A stretch of DNA of 24,609 nt from an uncultured Woeseia sp. (GCA_937925605.1 CALALV010000062.1:1-24609); one strand, 5' to 3'; shown: positions 14,844 to 22,438, numbered from the stretch's first letter. Made by a program: numbers and translations. Notes: a model not told the origin generated them from the letters alone.

Positions 14844-15778
14844 ACGGCGGGCGCGATCGCGCCGTCGTCGTCTCGGCGCTGAAGCACGCGGCGCCCTACA
14901 TCCGCCTGTTCAAGGGCAAGGTGTTCGTGCTGAAGGCCGGCGGCGAGATCTTCGCGGAGGCCGCGACGACCCGCGCGCTGATGGAACAGGTCGGCATCCT
15001 GCACCAGGTCGGCATCCAGGTCGTGCTGGTGCACGGCGGCGGGCCGCAGTCGACCGAGCTCGCGAAAGCGCTGGGCCTCGACACGCGCTTCGTCGACGGC
15101 CGCCGGGTCACCGACGGCGCGTCGCTCGATGTCGCGACGATGGTGCTGAACGGCCAGATCAACACGCGCATCCTCGCCGCCTGCCGCGACCTCGAGATCC
15201 CGGCCGTCGGTATCAGCGGCGTCGACGCGGGACTGATCCGCGCGCACCGCCGGCCGCCGGTGGCAAAAGACGGCGGCGAGCCGGTCGACTACGGCTTCGT
15301 CGGCGATATCGACGCAGTGGACGCGGACATCCTGCGCAAGCAGCTCGACAACGGCCTGATGCCGGTCGTGAGCCCCCTGTCCTGCGACTCGGCCGGCACG
15401 CTCCTGAACATCAACGCGGACACGGTCGCCGCCGCGATCGCGGCCGAGCTCGAGGCCGAGAAACTGATCCTCGCGACCGGAGCGCCGGGTATCCTCGGTG
15501 ACCGCAACGACCCGCAGTCGCTGATCTCCTACATCGACCGGGCCGGCCTGCGCAGGCTGCGCGACGACGGCCTGCTGGCCGACGGCATGCTGCCGAAGGC
15601 CGCGGCCATCGACTCGGCGATCGCGGACGGCGTCAAGCGCGTACACGTTATCTCCTGGAAGATGCCGGACAGCCTGCTACTCGAGGTGTTCACCAACGAG
15701 GGCACCGGCACGCTGGTCGTCGACGACGTCGGCGCGCTGACCCCGGCCGAGCAGAGCGCAAGCGGGGAGTCGCCGTGA
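14840..15778 (+). CDS. argB: Acetylglutamate kinase
   Basis: This 312-residue amino-acid kinase has the nucleotide loop FVLKAGGEIF, VVLVHGGGPQST for substrate binding, RRVTDGASLDVATMVLNGQIN, LNINADTVAAAIAAE with the conserved Asp, and DGMLPKAAA with the catalytic-site Lys. It ends soon after EVFTNEGTGTLVV, so it lacks the extra GNAT domain of the bifunctional synthase-kinases known in Xanthomonas. One deviation is LATGAPGIL, where most kinases have LTDVPGIL near the nucleotide pocket. The GTG start overlaps the argF' stop by 4 bases (GTGA). An upstream open stretch lies in argF' and is not used. Confidence 0.93.
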   Translation: MNGGRDRAVVVSALKHAAPYIRLFKGKVFVLKAGGEIFAEAATTRALMEQVGILHQVGIQVVLVHGGGPQSTELAKALGLDTRFVDGRRVTDGASLDVATMVLNGQINTRILAACRDLEIPAVGISGVDAGLIRAHRRPPVAKDGGEPVDYGFVGDIDAVDADILRKQLDNGLMPVVSPLSCDSAGTLLNINADTVAAAIAAELEAEKLILATGAPGILGDRNDPQSLISYIDRAGLRRLRDDGLLADGMLPKAAAIDSAIADGVKRVHVISWKMPDSLLLEVFTNEGTGTLVVDDVGALTPAEQSASGESP

Positions 15779-16968
15779 GCCGCCTGTGGGAAAAAGGCCT
15801 GCCGCTCGACGAGCGCGTGCTGCGCTACACGGCCGGCGAGGACCACGTCCTCGACGCGCGGCTCGTCGACTACGACATCCGCGGCTCGATAGCACACGCG
15901 CGCATGCTTGCTAGCCGCGGCCTGCTGGGCGAGGCCGACTGCAAGGCGATCTGCGACGGACTCGAAGCGCTCGGCCGCGAGCACGCGGCCGGCGCCTGGC
16001 GGATCGAACTCGACGACGAGGACGTGCACACGGCGCTGGAAACCCGGCTCACTGCGCGCATCGGCGACGCCGGCGCGCGCCTGCACCTCGGGCGCTCGCG
16101 CAACGACCAGGTGCTGACCGCGCTCCGGCTGTACCTGCGCGACGCGGTCGCCCGGGTGCAGCAGTCGGTGCGCGCGCTGAACGACGCGCTCGGCGGCCTG
16201 GTCAAGCGCCAGGGCGACGTGGCCCTGCCGGGCTACACGCACATGCAGCAGGCGATGCCGTCGTCGGTTGCCTGGTGGGCCGGCGGCTTCGCCGAGGCCT
16301 TCGACGATGCGCTGGCCGGCCTCGACGGCTGCCGCCGGCGCATCGACAAGAACCCGCTCGGCAGCGCCGCCGGCTACGGCGCGCCGGGTCTCGACCTCGA
16401 CCGCGACCTGACGACGCGCGAGCTGGGCTTCGCGGAAACCCAGGCGCCGGTCACGGCCGTGCAGCTGTCGCGCGGCAAGGCCGAGGCCGGCCTGCTGTTC
16501 GAACTGTCGCTGCTGATGCAGGACCTCGGCCGGCTGGCCTCCGACCTGCTGCTGTTCTACACGCAGGAGTTCTCCTACGTGCGGCTGGCGGACGACGTCA
16601 CGACCGGCTCGTCGATCATGCCGCAGAAGCGCAACCCGGACGTGCTGGAACTGGTGCGCGGCGCCGGCGCCAGCGTGCAGGCCTGCCTGCAGGAATGCCT
16701 GCAGCTGACGGCCAAGCTGCCGTCCGGTTTCCAGCGCGACGCGCAGCGCATCAAGGCGCCGCTGTTCCGCGGCATCGACCTGGCCGTCGAAAGCTGCGAG
16801 GTCATGGCCTGGCTGCTGACCCGGCTCGAGTTCCTGCCTGACAACATACGGCTGGACGACGGCCTGTACGCCGCGGAGCGAGCCTACGAGCTCGTGCGCC
16901 GCGAGGGCATCCCGTTCCGCGAGGCCTACCGGCGCGTCGCCAGCGAGTACGCGTCCGGGCAGAGGTAG
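15775..16968 (+). CDS. argH: Argininosuccinate lyase, short form
   Basis: The enzyme splits argininosuccinate into arginine and fumarate. GRSRNDQV, the TxMQ region GYTHMQQAMPSS and the fumarase-superfamily signature GSSIMPQKRNPD are all present, so the catalytic core looks intact. At 397 residues it is about 50-60 shorter than E. coli ArgH: it stops at YRRVASEYASGQR, just after the REAYRRV helix. No frameshifted remainder is visible downstream, so the loss looks real and not a sequencing break. The GTG start overlaps argB by 4 bases. This is the last gene of the arginine operon. Confidence 0.94.
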   Translation: MSRLWEKGLPLDERVLRYTAGEDHVLDARLVDYDIRGSIAHARMLASRGLLGEADCKAICDGLEALGREHAAGAWRIELDDEDVHTALETRLTARIGDAGARLHLGRSRNDQVLTALRLYLRDAVARVQQSVRALNDALGGLVKRQGDVALPGYTHMQQAMPSSVAWWAGGFAEAFDDALAGLDGCRRRIDKNPLGSAAGYGAPGLDLDRDLTTRELGFAETQAPVTAVQLSRGKAEAGLLFELSLLMQDLGRLASDLLLFYTQEFSYVRLADDVTTGSSIMPQKRNPDVLELVRGAGASVQACLQECLQLTAKLPSGFQRDAQRIKAPLFRGIDLAVESCEVMAWLLTRLEFLPDNIRLDDGLYAAERAYELVRREGIPFREAYRRVASEYASGQR

Positions 16969-16980
16969 GCAGCAGCCGTC

Positions 16981-16990
16981 TGGTATACCA
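16981..16990 (+). promoter_or_regulatory. Candidate extended -10 promoter / palindrome before lptM-polA
   Basis: TGGTATACCA is a perfect 10-base palindrome in the short argH-lptM gap. Read as TGn-TATACC it is a good extended -10 element, placing transcription start near 16996, about 25 bases before lptM. The -35 region is poor, as is usual for extended -10 promoters. The palindrome could equally be an operator. Confidence 0.35.
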
Positions 16991-17020
16991 TGCGGCTCTG
17001 CCGTCACGCGGACCGATACC

Positions 17021-17206
17021 ATGCTGCCGAATGTTGTGCGCCTCGCGCTCGTCGCCGCCCTGCTGGCCGCCGCCGGCTGCGGCCAGAAAGGCCCGCTGTA
17101 CCTGCCGGGTGACCCGTCCGCCGTCCGCCAGCCGGTCCCCGATACCAACGCCACGACCGTGCCCGCGGACGAGGACGAGGAACAGAACGACGACGGCGAG
17201 CGCTGA
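17021..17206 (+). CDS. lptM: Small lipoprotein LptM (YifL)
   Basis: The 61-residue precursor has a hydrophobic signal segment, lipobox AAAGC with Cys20, and immediately after it the conserved GQKGPLYLPGD that defines LptM. The tail is acidic and disordered (ADEDEEQNDDGE). LptM is an outer membrane lipoprotein that assists oxidative maturation of LptD, the LPS translocon. It lies 52 bases after argH and 24 before polA, with a GGGGAGA ribosome site for polA in the gap. Identification rests on the short but distinctive motif. Confidence 0.9.
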   Translation: MLPNVVRLALVAALLAAAGCGQKGPLYLPGDPSAVRQPVPDTNATTVPADEDEEQNDDGER

Positions 17207-17230
17207 CCCCCGGGGAGACCCTGACAGGCC

Positions 17231-19927
17231 ATGAGCGAACGCACCCTCGTCCTCGTCGACGGATCCTCCTACCTGTTCCGCGCGTTTCACGCGCTGCCGC
17301 GCCTGACGAGCGCGAAAGGCGAACCGACCGGCGCCCTGCTCGGCGTGCTCAACATGTTGCAGAAACTGATGCGCGAGCAGGACAGCGAGCACTTCGCGGT
17401 CGTCTTCGACGCCTCGGGCAAGACCTTCCGCGACGAGCTGTTCAAGGAGTACAAGGCCAACCGCCCGCCCATGGACGACGAGCTGCGTGCGCAGGTCGCG
17501 CCGCTGCTCGAGGCCGTCGAGGCGCTCGGCCTGCCGATGTTGCGGGTCGAGGGCGTCGAGGCCGACGACGTCATCGGCACGCTGTGCCGCGAGGCGCGCG
17601 CCAACGGCATGCGCGTCGTTGTCTCGACCGGCGACAAGGACATGGCCCAGCTCGTCGACGACGGCGTCACGCTGGTCAACACGATGACCGACAGCGTCCT
17701 CGACCGCGACGGGGTCAGGGAGAAATTCGACGTATGGCCAGAACAGATCGTCGACTACCTCGCGCTGATCGGCGACAAGTCCGACAACATCCCCGGGGTG
17801 CCGAAGGTCGGGCCGAAGACAGCGGCGAAGTGGCTGAACGAGTACGGCGACATAGACACGCTCGTTGCGAAGGCCGACGAGATCAAGGGCAAGGTCGGCG
17901 AGAGCCTACGCGAGCACCTGGAACAGCTCGAGCTGTCGCGCAAGCTCGCGACGATCCGGCTCGACGTCGAGCTCGACTGCGAGCCCGCCGGGCTGGCCCG
18001 CGGCGAGCCCGACACCGGCAGGCTGCGCGAGCTGTACGAGCGCTACGAACTGCGCTCGCTCCTGCGCCAGCTCGGCGACGCCGGCGAGCAGGACGGGGGC
18101 GAGCCGCAGGCTGCCGTCGATGCCAGCTACGAGACCGTCCTGGCGAAGAAGGACTTCGAGCGCTGGCTGGACAAGCTGCGCAAGGCGAAGCTGGTCGCGC
18201 TGGACACCGAGACGACGAGCCTGGACTACATGGAGGCGGAACTCGTCGGCCTGTCTGTTGCCGTCGCCGAGGGCGACGCTGCCTACATTCCGGTTGCGCA
18301 CGCCTACCCGGGCGCGCCGGACCAGCTCGACCGCGACTACGTGCTGGATGCACTGCGCGACTGGCTCGAGGACGAAGACAGTCCGAAACTCGGCCACCAT
18401 CTCAAGTACGACGCGCACGTGTTCGCCCGCTACGGCATCCGCCTGGCCGGCGTGCGCTACGACTCGATGCTCGAGTCCTACGTGCTGAACAGCGTCGCGA
18501 CGCGTCACGACATGGACTCGGTCGCGCGCCACTACCTCGGCGTCGAGACGATTCACTACGAGGACGTAGCGGGCAAAGGTGCGAAGCAGATCACCTTCGA
18601 CCAGGTCGCACTGGAGCAGGCGGCGCCCTACGCTGCCGAGGACGCCGACATCACGCTGCGGCTGCACGGGAAACTGTGGGGCGAGCTGTCGGCGATCGAG
18701 CCGCTGAAAGATCTCTACGAGACCATCGAACAACCGCTGGTGCCGGTGCTGTTCGCGATGGAAGAAGCCGGCGTGCTGGTCGACCGCGCGATGCTGAAGA
18801 AGCAGAGCGGCGAGCTGGCGAAGACGATGGCGCGGCTCGAGAAGGAGGCGCACGAGGCGGCCGGCGGCCCGTTCAACCTGGGCTCGCCCAAGCAGCTGCA
18901 GCAAATACTGTTCGAGGAGCTCGAGCTGCCGGTCGTCCGCAAGACGCCGAAGGGCCAGCCCTCGACCGCCGAGGACGTGCTCGCCGAGCTGGCCGCCGAC
19001 TACGAGCTGCCGCGGATCATTCTCGACTACCGCAGCGTGTCGAAGCTGAAGAGCACCTACACGGACAAGCTGCCGCAGCAGATCTCGAAGGCGACCGGCC
19101 GCATCCACACCTCCTACCACCAGGCCGTGGCCGCGACGGGGCGCCTGTCGTCCACCGACCCGAACCTGCAGAACATCCCGATCCGGAGCGAAGCCGGCCG
19201 CCGTATCCGCAAGGCCTTCGTCGCGCCCGAGGGCAAGCTGCTGCTCGCGGCGGACTACTCGCAGATCGAGCTGCGCATCATGGCCCACCTGTCCGCCGAC
19301 CCCGGCCTGCTCGAGGCCTTCAACGAGGAACGCGACGTGCACCAGGCGACCGCCGCGGAGGTGTTCGGCGTGGAGGTCGACGAGGTGACGGCCGACCAGC
19401 GGCGCTCGGCCAAGGCCATCAACTTCGGACTGATGTACGGCATGTCCGCCTTCGGCCTCGCGAAGCAGCTGGGCACCGGCCGCGCCGAGGCGCAGGAGTA
19501 CGTCGACCTGTATTTCGAACGCTACCCGGGGGTGAAGACCTTCATGGACTCGACGCGCGAGACCGCGCGCGAGCAGGGCTACGTCGAAACGCTGTTCGGC
19601 CGCCGCCTGTACCTGCCGCAGATCAACGACCGCAATGCGCAGCGGCGCCAGTACGCGGAGCGCAGCGCGATCAACGCGCCGATGCAGGGCACGGCCGCCG
19701 ACATCATCAAGCGGGCGATGATCGACCTGCACGCCTGGCTCGGGGACTCGAAGGCGCCGGCGCGCATGATCATGCAGGTGCACGACGAGCTGGTCCTCGA
19801 GGTCGACGAGGACGCCGTCGGCGAGGTGCGCGAGGAGGTGGTCGCGCGCATGCAGGCGGCTGCCCGCCTCGAGGTGCCGCTCGTGGTCGAGGCCGGCAGC
19901 GGCCGCGACTGGCAGGAGGCGCACTGA
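17231..19927 (+). CDS. polA: DNA polymerase I
   Basis: The 898-residue enzyme has all three domains. The 5'-3' exonuclease covers about 1-290 (GVEADDVIGTL, GDKSDNIPGVPKVGPKTA). The proofreading domain, about 300-500, keeps its acidic residues: DTETTSLD with Asp325 and Glu327, KYDAHVF, and YAAEDADITLRLH. The polymerase domain has motif A DYSQIELR with Asp675, motif B RRSAKAINFGLMYG (Arg724, Lys728) and motif C QVHDELVLEV with Asp852 and Glu853. Proofreading and polymerase should both be active. It ends 186 bases before engB, and that gap holds a small RNA gene on the same strand. Confidence 0.98.
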   Translation: MSERTLVLVDGSSYLFRAFHALPRLTSAKGEPTGALLGVLNMLQKLMREQDSEHFAVVFDASGKTFRDELFKEYKANRPPMDDELRAQVAPLLEAVEALGLPMLRVEGVEADDVIGTLCREARANGMRVVVSTGDKDMAQLVDDGVTLVNTMTDSVLDRDGVREKFDVWPEQIVDYLALIGDKSDNIPGVPKVGPKTAAKWLNEYGDIDTLVAKADEIKGKVGESLREHLEQLELSRKLATIRLDVELDCEPAGLARGEPDTGRLRELYERYELRSLLRQLGDAGEQDGGEPQAAVDASYETVLAKKDFERWLDKLRKAKLVALDTETTSLDYMEAELVGLSVAVAEGDAAYIPVAHAYPGAPDQLDRDYVLDALRDWLEDEDSPKLGHHLKYDAHVFARYGIRLAGVRYDSMLESYVLNSVATRHDMDSVARHYLGVETIHYEDVAGKGAKQITFDQVALEQAAPYAAEDADITLRLHGKLWGELSAIEPLKDLYETIEQPLVPVLFAMEEAGVLVDRAMLKKQSGELAKTMARLEKEAHEAAGGPFNLGSPKQLQQILFEELELPVVRKTPKGQPSTAEDVLAELAADYELPRIILDYRSVSKLKSTYTDKLPQQISKATGRIHTSYHQAVAATGRLSSTDPNLQNIPIRSEAGRRIRKAFVAPEGKLLLAADYSQIELRIMAHLSADPGLLEAFNEERDVHQATAAEVFGVEVDEVTADQRRSAKAINFGLMYGMSAFGLAKQLGTGRAEAQEYVDLYFERYPGVKTFMDSTRETAREQGYVETLFGRRLYLPQINDRNAQRRQYAERSAINAPMQGTAADIIKRAMIDLHAWLGDSKAPARMIMQVHDELVLEVDEDAVGEVREEVVARMQAAARLEVPLVVEAGSGRDWQEAH

Positions 19928-19945
19928 GCGCTTCGTCAAAGCATT

Positions 19946-20000
19946 GTTTTAAATAGATTTTTTTGGCCCCGGGGAACTCCGCCCGGACAAACCGTTCCAA
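19946..20000 (+). promoter_or_regulatory. Candidate sigma-E/AlgU-type promoter with AT-rich UP region for the small RNA
   Basis: GAACTC (19974-19979), exactly 16 bases, then TCCAA (19996-20000) matches the extracytoplasmic-stress sigma pattern GAACTT-N16/17-TCTGA at five of six positions in the -35 and three of five in the -10. An AT tract (AAATAGATTTTTTT, 19951-19964) lies where an UP element would sit. Predicted start about 20004-20008, right at the first hairpin. ErsA of Pseudomonas, at the same locus, depends on the homologous sigma factor AlgU. The T run could alternatively belong to a weak polA terminator. Confidence 0.5.
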
Positions 20001-20003
20001 GGT

Positions 20004-20115
20004 AGCGAGTGCACAGTCACTCGCCTGTTTACCTCCCTAATCAGGCACGCAGCCCGGCCGCCCCAAGCCGGCTGCACATCTTGCCCCGGGCACCGCGAGG
20101 TGACCGGGGTTTTTT
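20004..20115 (+). ncRNA. Small RNA between polA and engB (sX13/ErsA/Spot 42 locus), about 110 nt
   Basis: The segment folds into three hairpins plus a terminator. Hairpin 1 pairs GCGAGTG with CACTCGC (20005-20024). Hairpin 2 pairs CTG-TTA with TAA-CAG around one T-T mismatch (20025-20044) and shows the loop CCTCCC, complementary to a Shine-Dalgarno GGAGG. Hairpin 3 pairs GCAGC-CGGC with GCCG-GCTGC around a bulged C (20049-20075), loop CGCCCCAA. The terminator follows. C-rich loops that block ribosome sites are how sX13-type RNAs are reported to act; Spot 42 (E. coli) and ErsA (Pseudomonas) occupy the same polA-engB position. No plausible reading frame is seen. The class is inferred from location and fold, and the exact 5' end is uncertain. 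Confidence 0.78.
20084..20115 (+). terminator. Rho-independent terminator of the small RNA
   Basis: CCCCGG (20084-20089) pairs with CCGGGG (20104-20109). After one G-A mismatch the stem continues as CACC with GGTG, closed by the tetraloop GCGA. Six T residues follow (20110-20115). The T run contains part of the engB stop codon from the other strand. On the minus strand no T run follows the hairpin, so it serves the RNA and not engB. Confidence 0.9.
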
Positions 20116-20707
20116 ATGCACGCGGCGCGGCCAGGAAGCCGTCGAGCGCGGCCCGGGCCTCGGCCAGGCCCGTGCGCTTCAAAGCCGAGAACAGCTGTAC
20201 GCCTGCCTCCGGGCCGAGTTCTCGGCGCGCGGCCATCAGCGCCTGCGCGGCCTGGCCGCGTTTCAGCTTGTCGGCCTTCGTCAGCAGCGCGTGCACCGGC
20301 ACGCCGACCGAGCCGCAGAGCGCGAGCAGCTGACGGTCGAAGTCGGTCAGCCCGCGGCGGATGTCGACGACCAGCAGCAGCCCGGCGAGGCTCTCGCGGC
20401 CCTCGAAATACTGCTGGATCAGCCGGCCCCAGTGCTCGCGGACGCGCCCCGTGACGCGGGCGAAGCCGTAGCCCGGCAGGTCGACCAGCCGGCGCTCCTC
20501 GCCCAGCGCGAAGAAGTTGACGAGCTGCGTGCGACCCGGGGTCTTGCTGGTGCGGGCGAACTGGCGGCGATTGACGATGGCGTTGATCGCGCTCGACTTT
20601 CCGGCGTTCGAGCGGCCGGCGACGGCGACCTCGCGGCCCGTGTCCGGGACGAACTGGGACGGCGCGTTGGCGCTCAGCAGGAATCGGGCATCGGGGTATT
20701 GCGACAT
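20114..20707 (-). CDS. engB: Ribosome-biogenesis GTPase EngB (YihA/YsxC)
   Basis: The 197-residue GTPase has G1 GRSNAGKSS (31-39), G2 in KTPGRTQ, G3 DLPGYGFARV, G4 TKADKL and a short G5 region (FSALKRTG). EngB assists late assembly of the large ribosomal subunit. The start MSQYPDARF is chosen because it gives the usual length (about 200) and sits just behind a divergent promoter; a longer reading to 20857 would add 50 residues with no family resemblance. The stop codon lies inside the T tract of the opposing small-RNA terminator. Confidence 0.95.
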   Translation of the reverse strand: MSQYPDARFLLSANAPSQFVPDTGREVAVAGRSNAGKSSAINAIVNRRQFARTSKTPGRTQLVNFFALGEERRLVDLPGYGFARVTGRVREHWGRLIQQYFEGRESLAGLLLVVDIRRGLTDFDRQLLALCGSVGVPVHALLTKADKLKRGQAAQALMAARRELGPEAGVQLFSALKRTGLAEARAALDGFLAAPRA

Positions 20708-20726
20708 GGGATAACGCCCCGATCCG

Positions 20727-20734
20727 TGTATAAT
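20727..20734. promoter_or_regulatory. Divergent promoter core between engB and cytochrome c4
   Basis: TATAAT (20729-20734) is a perfect plus-strand -10, and TATACA on the minus strand (20727-20732) overlaps it, facing engB. The surroundings are the only AT-rich patch in the gap. Neither direction has a good -35. The plus-strand transcript would carry a leader of about 145 bases, GC-rich and without a clear function, before the c4 start codon. Confidence 0.45.
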
Positions 20735-20885
20735 TTGGGGCCTTCTGCGACCGGGAACCGGCGCCCAGTGTGACTTCTGCGCCCGCGGGCGGCAAGGTCG
20801 GGGCGTCCCGGCACCGGCGCAAGCTCTCATCCAGATCAACATCCCGGCGGCCCGCAAGCTGCCCGTTGCCAGGTACGGTTACTGA

Positions 20886-21530
20886 ATGATGGATTTCAAG
20901 TTTGTTGCGATCGCGCTCGCCGGCGCGCTGATGACCACCGCCGCCGCTGCGGACGGTCTCGTCGAGGGTTCTGCCGAAGCGGGCAAGTCCAAGTCGATTA
21001 CCTGCGCTGCCTGCCACGGCGCCGACGGCAACAGCGTCAACCCGCTGTGGCCGAACCTCGCGGGCCAGCACGCGACCTACATCGCCGAGCAGCTCGGCTA
21101 CTTCAAGAGCGGCGCGCGCCAGAACGCATTGATGTCCTCGCAGGCGATGGGCCTGTCGGAGGAAGACATGCGCGACCTGGCCGTCTACTACAACGCCCAG
21201 CGGCCGGCCGCCAAGACCGTCCCCGACCCGAGCCTCGTGCCGACCGGCGAAGCGGTATACCGCGCCGGCAACAAGGAGACCGGGGTCTCGGCCTGCATCG
21301 CCTGCCATGGCCCGACCGGCAAGGGCAACCCGGCGTCGAACTATCCCGTCCTGCGCGGCCAGTACGCCGCCTACACCGCCAAGACCCTGCGCGATTACGC
21401 GAGCGGCGCCCGCGACACCGGCCGGCAGAGCCGCATGATGCAGGAGATCGCGCAGCGCATGAGCGAGGAAGAGATCGACGCCGTGTCCGCCTACGTCCAG
21501 GGGCTGCGCGGCAGCGTCACCGCCGACTGA
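20886..21530 (+). CDS. Diheme cytochrome c4
   Basis: The 214-residue precursor has a Sec signal peptide (about 1-22, ending TTAAAADG) and two cytochrome c domains, each with one heme site: CAACH (Cys40, Cys43, His44) and CIACH (Cys137, Cys140, His141). Methionine-rich stretches (ALMSSQAMGL and QSRMMQEIAQRM) hold the candidate axial ligands. Cytochrome c4 passes electrons from the bc1 complex to cbb3-type oxidase in the periplasm. Two adjacent ATG codons (20886, 20889) could both start it; no strong ribosome site is visible. The gene lies between engB and dsbA, an order conserved in Pseudomonas and relatives. dsbA follows 62 bases on, suggesting co-transcription. Confidence 0.95.
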   Translation: MMDFKFVAIALAGALMTTAAAADGLVEGSAEAGKSKSITCAACHGADGNSVNPLWPNLAGQHATYIAEQLGYFKSGARQNALMSSQAMGLSEEDMRDLAVYYNAQRPAAKTVPDPSLVPTGEAVYRAGNKETGVSACIACHGPTGKGNPASNYPVLRGQYAAYTAKTLRDYASGARDTGRQSRMMQEIAQRMSEEEIDAVSAYVQGLRGSVTAD

Positions 21531-21592
21531 CGCGCGCGGAATTCTTCCGCCCGCCCGCGGTCACAAGCCAGGATCCACCCGGAGTCAGATTG

Positions 21593-22438
21593 ATGAAGAA
21601 ATTCAAGGTCTGGGCGCTGTTCGCGCCCGTACTGCTCGTTGCCTGCGGCGAGACGCCGCCGCCTGCCGCGGAAACGACGGACGCGGTCGAACCCGCCGCG
21701 GAAGCGCCGGCCGAACCGGCAGCCGACGCCCGCCCGCCGGCCGCCGACGAGGATGCCGCGCCGACGCTGGTCGAGGAGTCCTCGGCCGATGTTGTCGAGA
21801 CGAGTCCGGAGGACGTGCCGCTGATGCTCGCGCAGGCTGACACGCCGGCCCGCGACTGGGCCTACCGCGAAGGCGAGCACTTCACCCGCCTGGTACCGAC
21901 GCAGCCGACCGTCGGCGGCGCGGACAAGGTCGAGGTCGCCGAGATCTTCTGGTACGGCTGCGGGCACTGCTTCAATTTCGAGCCCTACATCAAGCGCTGG
22001 GCCGACGGCAAACCCGCGAACGCGCGCTTCGTGCGCATCCCGGCCATGTGGAACCCGCTGGTCAAGCTGCACGCGCAGCTCTACTACACCGAGGAAGTGC
22101 TGGCGAAGAACGGCCAGCTCGCCGACCCGGAGGCCTTTCACCAGGCGGTCTTCCAGGAGTATCACCAGCGCGGCAACCGGCTCGCCTCCGAGGACGCGAT
22201 CCAGGCGCTGTTCGCGCGCTTCGGCGTCAACGCGGAAGATTTCCAGAAGGCCTGGAAGTCCTTCGAGGTCGCGCAGAAGCTGCGGGTCGCCGACGACCTC
22301 GCGCGCCGCTACGGCGTGGCCAGCGTCCCGGCCATCGTCGTCAACGGCAAGTACCGCACCGGCGCCAGCGAGACGGTCGGCTACCCGGAACTGCTGAAGA
22401 TCATCGACGAGCTGGTCGCGCGCGAAACCGTCCGCTGA
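21593..22438 (+). CDS. dsbA: Thiol:disulfide interchange protein DsbA, predicted lipoprotein form
   Basis: The 281-residue protein has a thioredoxin fold with an inserted helical domain. The active site is WYGCGHCFNFEPY (Cys123, Cys126) and the cis-proline is Pro246 in ASVPAIVVNG. DsbA oxidises cysteine pairs of exported proteins. Unusually it begins with a lipoprotein signal, VLLVACGE, with Cys18 as the lipid site, then an Ala/Pro/Glu-rich acidic linker of about 65 residues before the catalytic domain. Standard DsbA is soluble and about 210 residues long. The start ATG has GGAG 8 bases upstream (21581-21584). The CGHC dipeptide is that of eukaryotic PDI, whereas E. coli DsbA has CPHC. Confidence 0.93.
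   Translation: MKKFKVWALFAPVLLVACGETPPPAAETTDAVEPAAEAPAEPAADARPPAADEDAAPTLVEESSADVVETSPEDVPLMLAQADTPARDWAYREGEHFTRLVPTQPTVGGADKVEVAEIFWYGCGHCFNFEPYIKRWADGKPANARFVRIPAMWNPLVKLHAQLYYTEEVLAKNGQLADPEAFHQAVFQEYHQRGNRLASEDAIQALFARFGVNAEDFQKAWKSFEVAQKLRVADDLARRYGVASVPAIVVNGKYRTGASETVGYPELLKIIDELVARETVR

Noticed and set aside
15529..17244. A 571-codon open frame opposite argB-argH-lptM
   Set aside because: It crosses gene boundaries on the other strand and is low-complexity; argH and lptM motifs fix the true frames.
17906..19939. A long open frame (about 677 codons) on the strand opposite polA
   Set aside because: It lies entirely within polA, is Arg/Ala/His/Gln-rich with no domain motifs, and arises from the strong GC bias at third positions.
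19941..19964. T-rich stretch after polA as a polA terminator
   Set aside because: Only a weak five-pair stem with a G-T pair precedes it; its position fits an UP element for the small RNA better, though a weak terminator cannot be excluded.
20708..20857. A 50-residue N-terminal extension of EngB
   Set aside because: It would swallow the divergent promoter and has no resemblance to the family, whose usual start is at 20707.
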